Source: Halomonas sp. S3-1-1 (GTDB taxonomy: Bacteria > Pseudomonadota > Gammaproteobacteria > Pseudomonadales > Halomonadaceae). Taken from it: a stretch of DNA of 64,000 nucleotides. The notes beneath the pieces are model-generated. The model was given only the letters and a program-made list of their open reading frames with translations, made no database searches and had not been told where the DNA came from. Location: the NCBI RefSeq assembly GCF_023757625.1, contig NZ_JALGBZ010000001.1:620001-684000 (forward strand), read 5' to 3'. The position numbers and the translations under genes were made by a program. The first letter of the stretch is position 1, and each line of letters opens with the position of its first letter. This document shows, piece after piece, positions 1 to 8,418 of the stretch.

Positions 1-678
1 GCCGAGAAACAGCATCGTCGCGCCCCAGAACGGCATGCCCCAGGAGCCCTCCATGGTGAACAGGCTTGCCGAAAGCTCGTCGCCGTAGCGCTGCACCGTG
101 GCGTAGAACATGTAGGTCAGCGAGCACAGAATGAAGGCGCTACCGATATTCTCGAGCCACTTGATGCCCTGAAACCCGGTCACCGACAGCGCGATCTGCA
201 GAAACTGAAAAGCGATGAAGAAAAATACCAGGTTGTCGAAGCCGAACAGCGTGGCCGACACCATGTTCAGCGCACCCGCGCCGATCCAGCTCTGAAAGCC
301 GTACCACACCACGGCGGGCACCGCGCGAACGAGCCCCGGAATGCGCGTGCCGGTGAAGCCAAAGGCGGAGCGCGCCTGCACCATGAAGGGGATGCCGTAC
401 TTGTAGCCGGCGGCACCGTTGATGGCCAGCGCCACGCCGATGACGAAGCAACCGATGGCGATGGCAAGGGTGGCCTGTAGAAGGTTGAGCGTACCCACCA
501 CGCTCGAGCCCATGGCGAAGGTGCCGATCGACACGCAGCCGCCGAACCAGGCCAGAAAGTAGGAGCCGCGCCCCATGATGCGGGTTTGCTGCGGCGCCAG
601 GCTCTCGGCGCCCATCGCTTTTTGAGCGGCGTCCACCGGCGGGTGTGACGCCTCTGAGGTCAATCCAGACGTGTTCAT
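1..678 (-). CDS. NCS1 family purine/allantoin-type permease (partial, C-terminus beyond left edge)
   Basis: Reading the minus strand from the ATG at 678 gives 226 codons without a stop up to the edge, so only the N-terminal half is present. The product starts MNTSGLTSEA, then runs as hydrophobic helices with the NCS1 hallmarks: a WFGGCVSIGTFAMG first helix, the AAGYKYGIPFMVQARSAFG loop and the VVWYGFQSWIGAGALNM segment. NCS1 carriers are inner-membrane symporters for nucleobases, allantoin or hydantoins. A GAGGA ribosome site lies seven bases before the ATG. The gene follows the racemase gene with a 160-base gap on the same strand, so allantoin or a hydantoin is the likely substrate; this is inferred from context only. 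Confidence 0.85.
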   Translation of the reverse strand, partial: MNTSGLTSEASHPPVDAAQKAMGAESLAPQQTRIMGRGSYFLAWFGGCVSIGTFAMGSSVVGTLNLLQATLAIAIGCFVIGVALAINGAAGYKYGIPFMVQARSAFGFTGTRIPGLVRAVPAVVWYGFQSWIGAGALNMVSATLFGFDNLVFFFIAFQFLQIALSVTGFQGIKWLENIGSAFILCSLTYMFYATVQRYGDELSASLFTMEGSWGMPFWGATMLFLG

Positions 679-838
679 CGTACCGTCCTCGCAAGATATT
701 CGACGTTATAGTTTTGCCCGATTTTCGGGCGACGCTTGCGGCGTGGCGTGCTAACGGTGTTCGTATTGTCGTTATGGGTGCTGCTTTTTATCGATCGAAC
801 GGTACTGCTTACTCAGTAATGCTGTCTGGTTGTCAGCG

Positions 839-1594
839 CTAAACGCCCGGCGACAGCTCGAGGTTCGAATAGTCGCTGAACCTGCCGGTAAAGGTTTTCG
901 GGCGCGGGTAGTCCAGATCTCCGTATTTACTGGTTTGAAGGCCAAGCCCGACCAGCGACTCGGCAAGCTTCAACGCGGCGCTGACACCTTCGACGACCGG
1001 AAGGCCCACCTCGCGGCTGATCGCTTGGGTCAAGTTGGCCATACCGCCGCAGCCAAGTACGATGGCGCCGATACCGTCCTCGTCGCGAGCACGGCAGCAC
1101 TCGGCGACGATGCGCTTGAACGCCGCGTCCGGGTCGTGTTCGAGATCGAGCACCGGAATTTCCGCGGCGCGGATACGCCGGCAGTGGTGGCTGAAACCGT
1201 ACTGCTCCAGAAGGTGCTCAGCGATGATGCCGGTGCGCCCCAGGGTCGTGACGATCGAAAAGCGCGTGCTGATCAGAGTCGCCAAGTGAAACCCGGCCTC
1301 GGCGATGCCGATCACCGGCGCGCGAGTCAGCTCGCGGGCGGCCAGAAGCCCCGGGTCGCCGAAGCAGGCCACGATATAGGCATCGATCCCGCCTTCGCGC
1401 TCGCCCTTGAGCACTTCCTCGGCCACGCCCACGGCGCTCACCGCCTCGTCGAAATGGCTTTCGATCGATACCGGCCCGGCTTCGGGCTGCGTGGCGCTCA
1501 GCGTCGTGCCCTCGCTTTTCAGCGCCTCGGCGGCGCGATGAATGGCCTGGGTCATCGAGGCGGTCGTGTTGGGATTGATGATGCGTATATGCAC
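839..1594 (-). CDS. Asp/Glu/hydantoin racemase family protein, probable allantoin racemase
   Basis: The 251-residue protein begins with the family signature RIINPNTT and keeps the two catalytic cysteines of cofactor-independent racemases, C77 (VACFGDP) and C182 (LGCGGMA). Family members interconvert enantiomers of aspartate, glutamate, hydantoins or allantoin. Lying between an NCS1 permease gene and puuE, it probably racemises allantoin so that both enantiomers can be used; that assignment is contextual. The start is GTG, chosen because the family signature begins a few residues later; no strong ribosome site is visible. The gene diverges from puuE across a 255-base gap with two operator-like palindromes. 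Confidence 0.85.
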   Translation of the reverse strand: MHIRIINPNTTASMTQAIHRAAEALKSEGTTLSATQPEAGPVSIESHFDEAVSAVGVAEEVLKGEREGGIDAYIVACFGDPGLLAARELTRAPVIGIAEAGFHLATLISTRFSIVTTLGRTGIIAEHLLEQYGFSHHCRRIRAAEIPVLDLEHDPDAAFKRIVAECCRARDEDGIGAIVLGCGGMANLTQAISREVGLPVVEGVSAALKLAESLVGLGLQTSKYGDLDYPRPKTFTGRFSDYSNLELSPGV

Positions 1595-1630
1595 GTTGAG
1601 CGACTCACAGGTAAACGATTAAAAGTCATC

Positions 1631-1640
1631 TTGTATACGA
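1631..1640. promoter_or_regulatory. TTGTATAC operator-like site upstream of the racemase gene
   Basis: TTGTATACGA matches the palindrome TTGTATACAA at nine of ten positions. It lies 37 bases upstream of the racemase start. The same motif occurs before puuE and allE. Such TTGTATACAA palindromes are typical of GntR-family operators, but no GntR gene is present in the window. Confidence 0.5.
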
Positions 1641-1806
1641 AAATAAGGCGCTTTAAATCACGGCGCAACCCTTTTAACGTTGAACCATAGTGTAAGACCC
1701 AAACGCCCTAAAGCACGGTATAAGCGCTTCGATAAGGCGTTAAAACCAGACGTATAAAAGCCGACGGGCCGCCGGCGCGTTGCGAGCGGACGTCGAACTG
1801 TTTACC

Positions 1807-1816
1807 TTGTATACAA
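1807..1816. promoter_or_regulatory. TTGTATACAA operator-like palindrome upstream of puuE
   Basis: Perfect 10-base palindrome 34 bases before the puuE start. It is the second copy of the motif in the divergent racemase/puuE intergenic region, so one repressor could act on both directions. Confidence 0.55.
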
Positions 1817-1849
1817 AGAAGTCCCGCCAACAATCAGGGAGATACCACG

Positions 1850-2794
1850 ATGTCCACGAAAGAGCAGACCGCCAGCTTCTATCCGCGCGATCTGGTGGGC
1901 TACGGGCAAACGCCGCCCCACGCCAACTGGCCCGGCAAGGCGAAAATCGCCGTGCAGTTCGTGCTCAACTATGAAGAGGGAGGGGAAAACTCGGTGCTGC
2001 ACGGCGACGTCGGCTCCGAGCAGTTTCTTTCCGAGATCATCGGGGCGGCGAGCTATAGCTCGCGCCATCTCAGCATGGAATCGATCTACGAGTACGGCTC
2101 GCGCTCGGGCGTCTGGCGCATCCTGCGCGAATTCGAGCGCCGCGGCCTGCCGCTGACCGTATTTGGCGTGGCCATGGCGCTGGAGCGTCACCCGGACGTC
2201 GCCCACGCCTTCAAGGAACTGGGCCACGAAATCGCCTGCCACGGTTACCGTTGGATCCACTACCAGGAAGTGCCCGAACACATCGAGCGCGACCACCTGC
2301 AAAAGGCGATGGATATCTTCGAGCGCCTGTACGGCGAGAAGCCCGAAGGCTGGTACACCGGCCGCGACAGCCCCAACACCCGGCGGCTGGTAGTCGACGA
2401 AGGCAGCTTTTTGTACGACAGCGACTACTACGGCGACGACCTCCCGTTCTGGAGCCGCGTGACCGACAGCCAGGGCAGCGACCACAATCACCTGATCGTG
2501 CCCTATACGCTCGACACCAACGACATGCGCTTCGCCTCGCCTCAAGGCTTCAACACCTCGGATCACTTCTTTAGCTACCTGCGCGACGCCTTCGATGTCC
2601 TCTACGCCGAAGGCGACGAAGCGCCTAAGATGCTCTCCGTCGGCATGCACTGCCGCCTGCTGGGCCGCCCCGGGCGCTTTCGCGCGCTGCAGCGCTTTTT
2701 GGACTACATCGAAGCCCACGACCGCGTCTGGGTGACGCGCCGCGTGGACATCGCCCGCCACTGGGCCGAGCACCACCCGGCACCGGCGCTTTAA
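1850..2794 (+). CDS. puuE: Allantoinase PuuE (polysaccharide-deacetylase-like)
   Basis: The 314-residue protein matches the cofactor-independent allantoinase family in length and sequence: FYPRDLVGYGQTPPHANWPG at the start, QFVLNYEEGGE, the NodB-fold stretch FGVAMALERHPDVAHAF, GHEIACHGYRWI, and WYTGRDSPNTRRL. PuuE opens the hydantoin ring of allantoin to give allantoate in the cytoplasm. A GGGAGAT ribosome site precedes the ATG. The RpiR regulator gene follows after 20 bases. With racemase, AllE and AllA nearby, a ureide catabolic role is secure. Confidence 0.93.
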   Translation: MSTKEQTASFYPRDLVGYGQTPPHANWPGKAKIAVQFVLNYEEGGENSVLHGDVGSEQFLSEIIGAASYSSRHLSMESIYEYGSRSGVWRILREFERRGLPLTVFGVAMALERHPDVAHAFKELGHEIACHGYRWIHYQEVPEHIERDHLQKAMDIFERLYGEKPEGWYTGRDSPNTRRLVVDEGSFLYDSDYYGDDLPFWSRVTDSQGSDHNHLIVPYTLDTNDMRFASPQGFNTSDHFFSYLRDAFDVLYAEGDEAPKMLSVGMHCRLLGRPGRFRALQRFLDYIEAHDRVWVTRRVDIARHWAEHHPAPAL

Positions 2795-2814
2795 ACTTGG
2801 CCGCCTGGAGAGCT

Positions 2815-3693
2815 ATGACACCCCATATAGGACAGCGCATCACCGCCCAGTTCGAATCGCTTAGCGCACAGGAGCAGCGGGTGGCGAGCTTTATTCTGGA
2901 TCACTTCGACGATCTGGCCGTCTACAGTGCGGCGGATTTGGCGCGGCTGACCGGCGTGTCGAAATCCACCGTTAGCCGCTTGTTCAAGCGGCTGGGATTC
3001 GAGAGCTTTCGCACCGTCAAGGCGCACGCCCGTCAGCTTAGAAACCTGGGTGTGCCGCTGGTCATCGAATCTGATGCCATGGCGGAAGAGGGAGGTGGCG
3101 CTCTAGCGCGTCACCTTCAGCGCGAGCAGGAAAACCTGCAGCGCGGGCTAGGCCGGTTGGATACGGACGATATAGCAAGCGCAGTCGACGCGCTCTGCTC
3201 GGCGCGCCAGGTAGTGGTGATGGGGTTTCGCAACAGCTACCCCTTGGCGCTGCATTTTCGCCAGCAACTGATTCAGGCTCGCGCTCAGGTGCGCTTGGCC
3301 CCGCAGCCCAGCCAGTCGCTTGCCGAGGAGATCGTCGATCTCACCGCTGATGACGTCGTGGTGTTGTTTGGTTTTCGCCGACGGCCTCGCGGGCTGTCCA
3401 AACTGGTGGAAGCGTTGTTACGCTCACCGGCCCGCTGTTTACTGATCGGTGACCCGACCGCTGCAGGCATGGCCGCTCGCGCCAACTGGTTTTTCGAAAT
3501 TCCGCTCGAAAGTCTTTCGGCTTTTGACAGCTACGCTACAGCCAACAGCCTGATCTGCCTGCTGGCCAATTCAGTATTGCATCAGCGCCTCGCTCAAGGA
3601 CGTGAACGCATCAGCCAGATCAGCGACGGTTATAGTGAACTCGATGAGCTCGAGGCTGCGGTGATGAGCGTCGATTGGGACGCGTGTCAATAA
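2815..3693 (+). CDS. RpiR-family transcriptional regulator (HTH-SIS)
   Basis: The protein has about 292 residues with an N-terminal HTH_6 domain (residues about 1-80, including the helix-turn-helix stretch ADLARLTGVSKSTVSRLFKRL) and a C-terminal SIS sugar-phosphate-type domain (about 120-260, VVVMGFRNSYPLALHFRQQL). RpiR proteins regulate catabolic genes in response to phosphosugars or other metabolites. The ATG at 2815 is preferred to the upstream TTG because a GGAG ribosome site sits six bases before it. It follows puuE closely and precedes the ABC importer genes, so it probably controls one or both. Confidence 0.88.
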   Translation: MTPHIGQRITAQFESLSAQEQRVASFILDHFDDLAVYSAADLARLTGVSKSTVSRLFKRLGFESFRTVKAHARQLRNLGVPLVIESDAMAEEGGGALARHLQREQENLQRGLGRLDTDDIASAVDALCSARQVVVMGFRNSYPLALHFRQQLIQARAQVRLAPQPSQSLAEEIVDLTADDVVVLFGFRRRPRGLSKLVEALLRSPARCLLIGDPTAAGMAARANWFFEIPLESLSAFDSYATANSLICLLANSVLHQRLAQGRERISQISDGYSELDELEAAVMSVDWDACQ

Positions 3694-3840
3694 TAGTGCT
3701 TGGGCATTACACGATGCACCGTTTACTGGCATCGATGCGATGGCATTTCGTATTTAATGACTTAAAAAACCGTTCTTTTTGCTCTTAACTAATTAATTAA
3801 ATAATTTTTTGTTTCGACTGGTCTCCTTATTGCTGCATGT

Positions 3841-3883
3841 GAAACGAAAGTTTCTTTAACTCGTTCATGAAACGATTTTTTCA
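3841..3883. promoter_or_regulatory. Two inverted repeats before the ABC importer operon
   Basis: GAAAC-N4-GTTTC occupies 3841-3854 and TGAAA-N6-TTTCA occupies 3868-3883. Both sit in an otherwise AT-rich 243-base intergenic region between the RpiR gene and the binding-protein gene. They are plausible operators for the adjacent RpiR regulator; this is inferred. Confidence 0.35.
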
Positions 3884-3936
3884 CCGTAGCTTTAGCGACT
3901 CGACGTTAAAGGGGACCGGTACATGAGGAGAGCAGC

Positions 3937-4791
3937 GTGAAAGCGATTCAGCAGAGCATCCAAAATGGTGGGCTAAGCCTAGTCAAGCGTCTTCAGTCCG
4001 GTATCGTCGCTACCGGCGTGGCGACAGTTCTAGGGCTTGGCGGCCTGGGGGGCAGCGCCACCGCAAGCGCCGATGCGCTCGAAGACATCGAATCCCGTGG
4101 CACCATTCGGATCGCGGTGCCCCAGGATTTTCCACCTTTCGGCTCGGTTGGCCCGGATCTTCAGCCGCGCGGCTATGATATCGATATGGCGAATTACTTG
4201 GCAGACGAGATGGGGGTTACGCTCGAACTGATCACCGTGACAAGCGCCAACCGCATACCCTACCTGCAAACCGGCCAAGCCGATCTGGTGATTTCAAGTC
4301 TCGGTAAGAACGCCGAGCGTGAAGCGGCGATTGATTTCTCGGATGCCTACGCGCCTTTTTTCCTGGGCGTTTTCAGTGCCGACCCGGATGAGCGACTCGA
4401 TACGCCGGAAGAACTTGCCGGCATGACCATAGGCGCGACGCGGGGCGCGGTAGAAGACATGGAACTCTCCAATATTGCCCCGGACTCCACGACTATTCAG
4501 CGCTTTGAGGACAATGCGACCACTATTTCGGCGTTTTTGTCCGGACAGGTCGACTACGTTGCCACGGGGAACCTGGTCGCCGCCGAAATCGCCGAACGCA
4601 ATAGCAACCGCGCGCCTTCACTGATCTATCAGCTCAAGGATTCTCCCTGCTATGTAGGCATGAACAAAAACGAGCCGGCGCTTCAAGCCGAGGTTAATCG
4701 CCTGATCGACCAAGCGCTTAAGGACGGTACTCTAAACGAATTTTCCCAGCGCTGGCTCAGCGCCGATCTGCCTGATGGTTTCGGTAGCTGA
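3937..4791 (+). CDS. ABC transporter substrate-binding protein, family 3 (polar amino acid type)
   Basis: The 284-residue protein has an N-terminal export signal ending near GGSATASA (about residue 45) and then a family-3 periplasmic binding domain: IRIAVPQDFPPFGSV, PRGYDIDMANYLAD, QTGQADLVISSLGKNAERE and the distal stretch FEDNATTISAFLSGQVDYVATG. Family-3 proteins bind amino acids, opines or related polar solutes and deliver them to the HisM/HisQ-like permeases encoded next. The start is GTG, following a good GAGGAGAG ribosome site. The natural substrate cannot be read from sequence; placement in the ureide cluster suggests a nitrogenous compound. Confidence 0.9.
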   Translation: MKAIQQSIQNGGLSLVKRLQSGIVATGVATVLGLGGLGGSATASADALEDIESRGTIRIAVPQDFPPFGSVGPDLQPRGYDIDMANYLADEMGVTLELITVTSANRIPYLQTGQADLVISSLGKNAEREAAIDFSDAYAPFFLGVFSADPDERLDTPEELAGMTIGATRGAVEDMELSNIAPDSTTIQRFEDNATTISAFLSGQVDYVATGNLVAAEIAERNSNRAPSLIYQLKDSPCYVGMNKNEPALQAEVNRLIDQALKDGTLNEFSQRWLSADLPDGFGS

Positions 4792-4799
4792 GTGGCACC

Positions 4800-5474
4800 A
4801 TGGGATCCTTGGATTTTCTCACGCTTTTGCCCTACACCAGCGACTTGCTGAAAGGGCTTCTCACGACGGTCGTATTGACCGTCGTCACCACGCTGGCGGG
4901 GATCATGCTCGCCGTAGTGGTAGCTTACTTGAGAGCGCACGGTCAGATTTGGCTTCGCCGCGGGCTAGGCACTTACGTCGAAGTCACTCGGAATACGCCG
5001 TTCATCGTGCAGCTTTTTTTCATTTTTTTCGGCCTGCCTGGGCTGGGCATTAAGATCGATGCGATCACTGCGGCGTTCATCGCCATGACACTTAATCTGG
5101 CCGCTTACAGCGCCGAGATTCTGCGTGCGGGTATTAGCGCTACGGCCAAAGGACAGCTCGAAGCCGGTCGCGCGCTAGGCATGTCGGCGCTGCAAAGCTA
5201 TCGCCATATCGTGCTGGTGCCTGCGTTCGCACGGGTTTATCCATCGCTAATCAGTCAAGCGATCATCGTGATGCTCGGCTCGGCGGTAGTATCGCAAATT
5301 TCGGTGTTCGATCTGACCTACGCTGCCAACTTCGTTCAGTCGCGTAACTTCAGAAGTTTTGAGGTTTATCTGCTGATTACGCTGGTCTATCTACTACTTG
5401 CCTTCGGCCTGCGCCGCGCCTTCATGCTGGTAGGTAGCCGGGTATTCGCTTATCAGCGAGGAGAAACTCGGTGA
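4800..5474 (+). CDS. Amino-acid-type ABC transporter permease (HisM/GlnP family), first subunit
   Basis: The 224-residue membrane protein has the amino-acid ABC permease signature: VEVTRNTPFIVQLFFIFFGLP followed by the EAA loop (LEAGRALGMSALQSYRHIVLV). About five transmembrane segments are visible. It forms the inner-membrane channel with the next gene product. It starts eight bases after the binding-protein gene and its stop overlaps the next start, so the genes are translationally coupled. Confidence 0.9.
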   Translation: MGSLDFLTLLPYTSDLLKGLLTTVVLTVVTTLAGIMLAVVVAYLRAHGQIWLRRGLGTYVEVTRNTPFIVQLFFIFFGLPGLGIKIDAITAAFIAMTLNLAAYSAEILRAGISATAKGQLEAGRALGMSALQSYRHIVLVPAFARVYPSLISQAIIVMLGSAVVSQISVFDLTYAANFVQSRNFRSFEVYLLITLVYLLLAFGLRRAFMLVGSRVFAYQRGETR

Positions 5475-6127
5475 TCGAATTTACCTTTTGGGACATTCTG
5501 CGCAATCTTCTGCTGGCAGCGCGCTGGACCGTGGTGCTGTCGCTGATCGCGTTCGCCGGTGGCGCTGTGGTCGGGCTCATCTTGACCTTTCTGCGCTTGT
5601 CGAGCCAGCGCTGGCTTCAGTATTTGACGGCGCTGTACGTCGATTTGTTTCAAGGCACGCCGCTTCTGATGCAGCTGTTTTTGATCTTTTTCGGTGCCGC
5701 GGCGCTGGGCCAGCCGATTTCCGCTTGGCTTGCCGCCTCCATTGCGCTGACGCTTTTTACCAGCGCATTCTTGTGCGATATCTGGCGCGGCTGTCTGGAA
5801 GCGGTCGCCAAGGGGCAGTGGCATGCCGCTCGGGTACTCGGTATGAACTACTACCAGAGCATGCGCCACGTGATTCTGCCACAGGCACTGAGGTTGTCGG
5901 TCCCGCCCACGGTGGGGTTTTCGGTCCAGGTCGTTAAAGGCACGGCGCTTGCCTCGATCATCGGTTTCGTCGAGCTGACCAAGGCCGGCACTATGCTCAA
6001 CAATGCCACTTTCGAGCCCTTCACCATTTTCGCGCTGGTGGCCCTTCTTTATTTTGCGCTCTGCTTCCCTCTGTCCTGCTACGCGCGCTATCTGGAGAAA
6101 AAGCTCTATGACGCTGGTTTGCGTTGA
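5471..6127 (+). CDS. Amino-acid-type ABC transporter permease, second subunit
   Basis: The 218-residue membrane protein is a paralogue of the preceding permease: VDLFQGTPLLMQLFLIFFGAA and the EAA loop (WHAARVLGMNYYQSMRHVILP). The GTG start overlaps the previous stop by four bases, and the ATPase gene starts 20 bases before its end. It is the second half of the heterodimeric channel. Confidence 0.9.
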   Translation: MIEFTFWDILRNLLLAARWTVVLSLIAFAGGAVVGLILTFLRLSSQRWLQYLTALYVDLFQGTPLLMQLFLIFFGAAALGQPISAWLAASIALTLFTSAFLCDIWRGCLEAVAKGQWHAARVLGMNYYQSMRHVILPQALRLSVPPTVGFSVQVVKGTALASIIGFVELTKAGTMLNNATFEPFTIFALVALLYFALCFPLSCYARYLEKKLYDAGLR

Positions 6128-6836
6128 TAACGTTCATAAAGCCTTTGGCGACCTGCAGGTGCTTAAGGGTATCGACCTCGATGTCGCACAAGGCGAAGTC
6201 ATTGCCATCATCGGTCGCAGCGGTTCGGGTAAGAGCACGCTTCTGCGCTGTCTCAATCAGTTGGAGCAGCACGACCAAGGGTCTATTACGATTGCGGGAA
6301 AGGAGCTCGACGCGGGCTCCATGTCGCCCAAGGCGCTGAGCGAAAACGTCGGGATGGTGTTTCAAAGCTTCAACCTTTTCCCTCATAAAACAGTTGGGGA
6401 AAACGTCTGCCTGGCGCCGATCGTGGTGCGCGGTCAAGCGCGTAGTGATGTCGAACCCCTGGCGCGCGAAGTGCTCTCCAAGGTGGGATTGTCCGACAAG
6501 TACGACGTCTTCCCGGCCCAGCTTTCCGGTGGTCAACAGCAGCGGGTCGCCATTGCGCGCGCGCTCGCCATGCGCCCCAAGGTATTGCTGTGCGACGAAG
6601 TGACTTCGGCGCTCGACCCGGAGCTCGTGGGTGAAGTGCTGCGCGTGCTGGAGGCGCTAGCGGCGGAGGGGATGACGCTGATTCTTGTCACCCACGAGAT
6701 GGGCTTCGCCCGAGACGTCGCCGACCGCGTAGTCTTCATGCACCAAGGGCGCATTCACGAGCAGGGCGTACCGGCCGAGCTGTTCGCCGAGCCGAAAACC
6801 CCCGAACTCAAGCAGTTCATCTCCGCTGTGCTTTAA
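6108..6836 (+). CDS. Amino-acid-type ABC transporter ATP-binding protein (GlnQ/HisP family)
   Basis: The 242-residue ATPase has Walker A GRSGSGKST at residues 36-44, Q-loop GMVFQSFNLFPH, signature LSGGQQQR, Walker B VLLCDEVTSALDP and the switch histidine in VTHEMGFA. This is the layout of amino-acid ABC ATPases. The ATG at 6108 is chosen because the protein then starts with the family-typical MTLVCVDNVHKAFG; the upstream in-frame extension would be permease code read in another frame. It completes a four-gene importer (binding protein, two permeases, ATPase). Confidence 0.92.
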   Translation: MTLVCVDNVHKAFGDLQVLKGIDLDVAQGEVIAIIGRSGSGKSTLLRCLNQLEQHDQGSITIAGKELDAGSMSPKALSENVGMVFQSFNLFPHKTVGENVCLAPIVVRGQARSDVEPLAREVLSKVGLSDKYDVFPAQLSGGQQQRVAIARALAMRPKVLLCDEVTSALDPELVGEVLRVLEALAAEGMTLILVTHEMGFARDVADRVVFMHQGRIHEQGVPAELFAEPKTPELKQFISAVL

Positions 6837-6925
6837 ATTTTCATACCCTCGATAAACGGCACTGAAGGCGACAACTTTTAAGCGCGCAGGCTGGAGGTGC
6901 CCGAACGCTTCACTACGGCGAGCAA

Positions 6926-6941
6926 ATCTTGTATACAAGAT
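6926..6941. promoter_or_regulatory. Perfect 16-base palindrome upstream of allE
   Basis: ATCTTGTATACAAGAT is a perfect palindrome containing the TTGTATACAA core seen before the racemase and puuE genes. It ends 34 bases before the allE start, the same distance as the site before puuE. It is the strongest of the three sites and marks allE-allA as part of the same regulon. Confidence 0.6.
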
Positions 6942-6975
6942 GAGTTCGCCGTTTTCCTGTTAAAAAGAGTCAACA

Positions 6976-7797
6976 ATGTCCAATAACTACTACGCCCCCA
7001 AGGGCGGCCATCCGCCGCAAACTCAGCTCACTGCCGACCGGGCGGTGTTCACCGAGGCGTTTGCCCTGATCCCGAAAGGGGTGATGCGCGATATCGTGAC
7101 CAGCAACCTGCCGTTTTGGGAAAGCACCCGGGCCTGGGTGCTGGCGCGCCCGCTGTCGGGCTTCGCCGAAACGTTCTCGCAGTACATCATGGAAGTACAG
7201 CCGGATGGCGGCAGCGACAAGCCCGAGCTCGACCCGAAAGCCGAAGGCGTGCTGTTCGTGGTCGAAGGCGAGCTCACGCTGACCCTCGAAGGCGAGCGCC
7301 ACGTCATGGCGCCCGGCGGCTACGCCTTCATTCCGCCGGCCAGCAGTTGGCAGGTGCGCAACGAGACCCGGGAGCCGGTGCGCTTTCACTGGATTCGCAA
7401 GGCATACGAGTATGTCGAGGGGATCGACGTGCCCAACGCGTTTGTGACCAACGAGCAGGAGATCCTGCCCAATGAGATGCCGGGCACCGACGGGCGCTGG
7501 TCGACCACCCGTTTCGTCGACCCGGCGGATATCCGCCACGACATGCACGTAACCATCGTCAATTTCCAGCCCGGCGGCGTCATTCCCTTCGACGAAACTC
7601 ACGTCATGGAGCACGGCCTCTACGTGCTGGAAGGCAAGGCGGTGTATCACCTGAACCAGCAGTGGGTCGAGGTGGAAGCTGGCGATTTCATGTGGCTGCG
7701 CGCCTTCTGCCCGCAGGCCTGCTACGCCGGTGGCCCGGGCCCGTTTCGCTACCTGCTGTACAAGGATGTGAACCGCCACGCGGCGCTCAAGTTTTAA
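6976..7797 (+). CDS. allE: (S)-ureidoglycine aminohydrolase (bicupin)
   Basis: The 273-residue protein matches AllE/UGHY throughout: an N-terminal YYAPKGGHPPQ, one cupin around residues 70-125 (AEGVLFVVEGELTLTLEG, APGGYAFIPP) and a second around 190-260 (MHVTIVNFQPGGVIPFDETHVMEHGLYVLEGKAVY). AllE releases ammonia from (S)-ureidoglycine to give (S)-ureidoglycolate, using a metal held by the C-terminal cupin. allA follows after 29 bases, so the two are probably co-transcribed and feed sequential steps. Confidence 0.93.
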   Translation: MSNNYYAPKGGHPPQTQLTADRAVFTEAFALIPKGVMRDIVTSNLPFWESTRAWVLARPLSGFAETFSQYIMEVQPDGGSDKPELDPKAEGVLFVVEGELTLTLEGERHVMAPGGYAFIPPASSWQVRNETREPVRFHWIRKAYEYVEGIDVPNAFVTNEQEILPNEMPGTDGRWSTTRFVDPADIRHDMHVTIVNFQPGGVIPFDETHVMEHGLYVLEGKAVYHLNQQWVEVEAGDFMWLRAFCPQACYAGGPGPFRYLLYKDVNRHAALKF

Positions 7798-7826
7798 TTC
7801 ATCCGCCCCGGCTAAAGGAGCCCGAT

Positions 7827-8318
7827 ATGCTCGAACTGACCGCCGCGCCGCTGACCGCGGAAACCTTCGCCCCGTTTGGCGAGGTGATCGACGCCCGAAC
7901 GTCGCCCTCGTTTGCGATCAACGCCGGGCGCACCCAGCGCCACCACGACCTGGCGCGGGTACAAACCCTTGGCGAGAACGCCCACACGTTGATCAATATT
8001 TTCGTCAGCCAGCCGGTGACGCTGCCGCTAAAGCTCACCTTTCTGGAGCGCCACCCCCAGGGCAGCCAGGCCTTTATGCCGCTGCACGGCGAGCGCTTTA
8101 TCGTCGTGGTGGCACCCAAGGGTGAAACGATCGACCCGCATGATGTGCGCGCGTTCGTGACCGACGGCCGCCAGGGGGTGAACTACGCTGCGGGCACCTG
8201 GCACGCGATCAACTCGGTACTGACCCAAGAAGGCGAGTTCCTGGTGGTCGACCGGGGCGGGGAGGGCGATAACTGCGACGAATTTGCCCTCGATATCGTC
8301 GTGAGTCTTGATGAATAG
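7827..8318 (+). CDS. allA: Ureidoglycolate lyase
   Basis: The 163-residue protein has the AllA features: LTAETFAPFGEVI near the start, the SQPVTLPLKLTFLERHPQGSQAFMPL core and AAGTWHAINSVL, with FLVVDRGGEGDNCDE toward the end. It cleaves ureidoglycolate into glyoxylate and urea, the last step of the ureide branch here. The ATG at 7827 has a clear AAAGGAG ribosome site; a longer reading would overlap allE. Confidence 0.93.
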   Translation: MLELTAAPLTAETFAPFGEVIDARTSPSFAINAGRTQRHHDLARVQTLGENAHTLINIFVSQPVTLPLKLTFLERHPQGSQAFMPLHGERFIVVVAPKGETIDPHDVRAFVTDGRQGVNYAAGTWHAINSVLTQEGEFLVVDRGGEGDNCDEFALDIVVSLDE

Positions 8319-8330
8319 CCCCGATGACCA

Positions 8331-8353
8331 GCCCCGACGAATAGCTGCGGGGC
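8331..8353 (+). terminator. Weak hairpin after allA
   Basis: GCCCCG and CGGGGC form a six-base stem with an 11-base loop, followed only by GTTTGG. It may terminate the all operon before pyk, but the U-tract is poor. Confidence 0.35.
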
Positions 8354-8418
8354 GTTTGGCTGTTCGTCACATTAATTTGCTAAGCTGTTAGCCAACTTCA
8401 CCACCGAACAGGACTTCC

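Noticed and set aside
830..1690. Long plus-strand frame opposite the racemase gene
   Set aside because: A shadow frame caused by GC-rich codons; the minus-strand product has clear family motifs and the plus-strand one has none.
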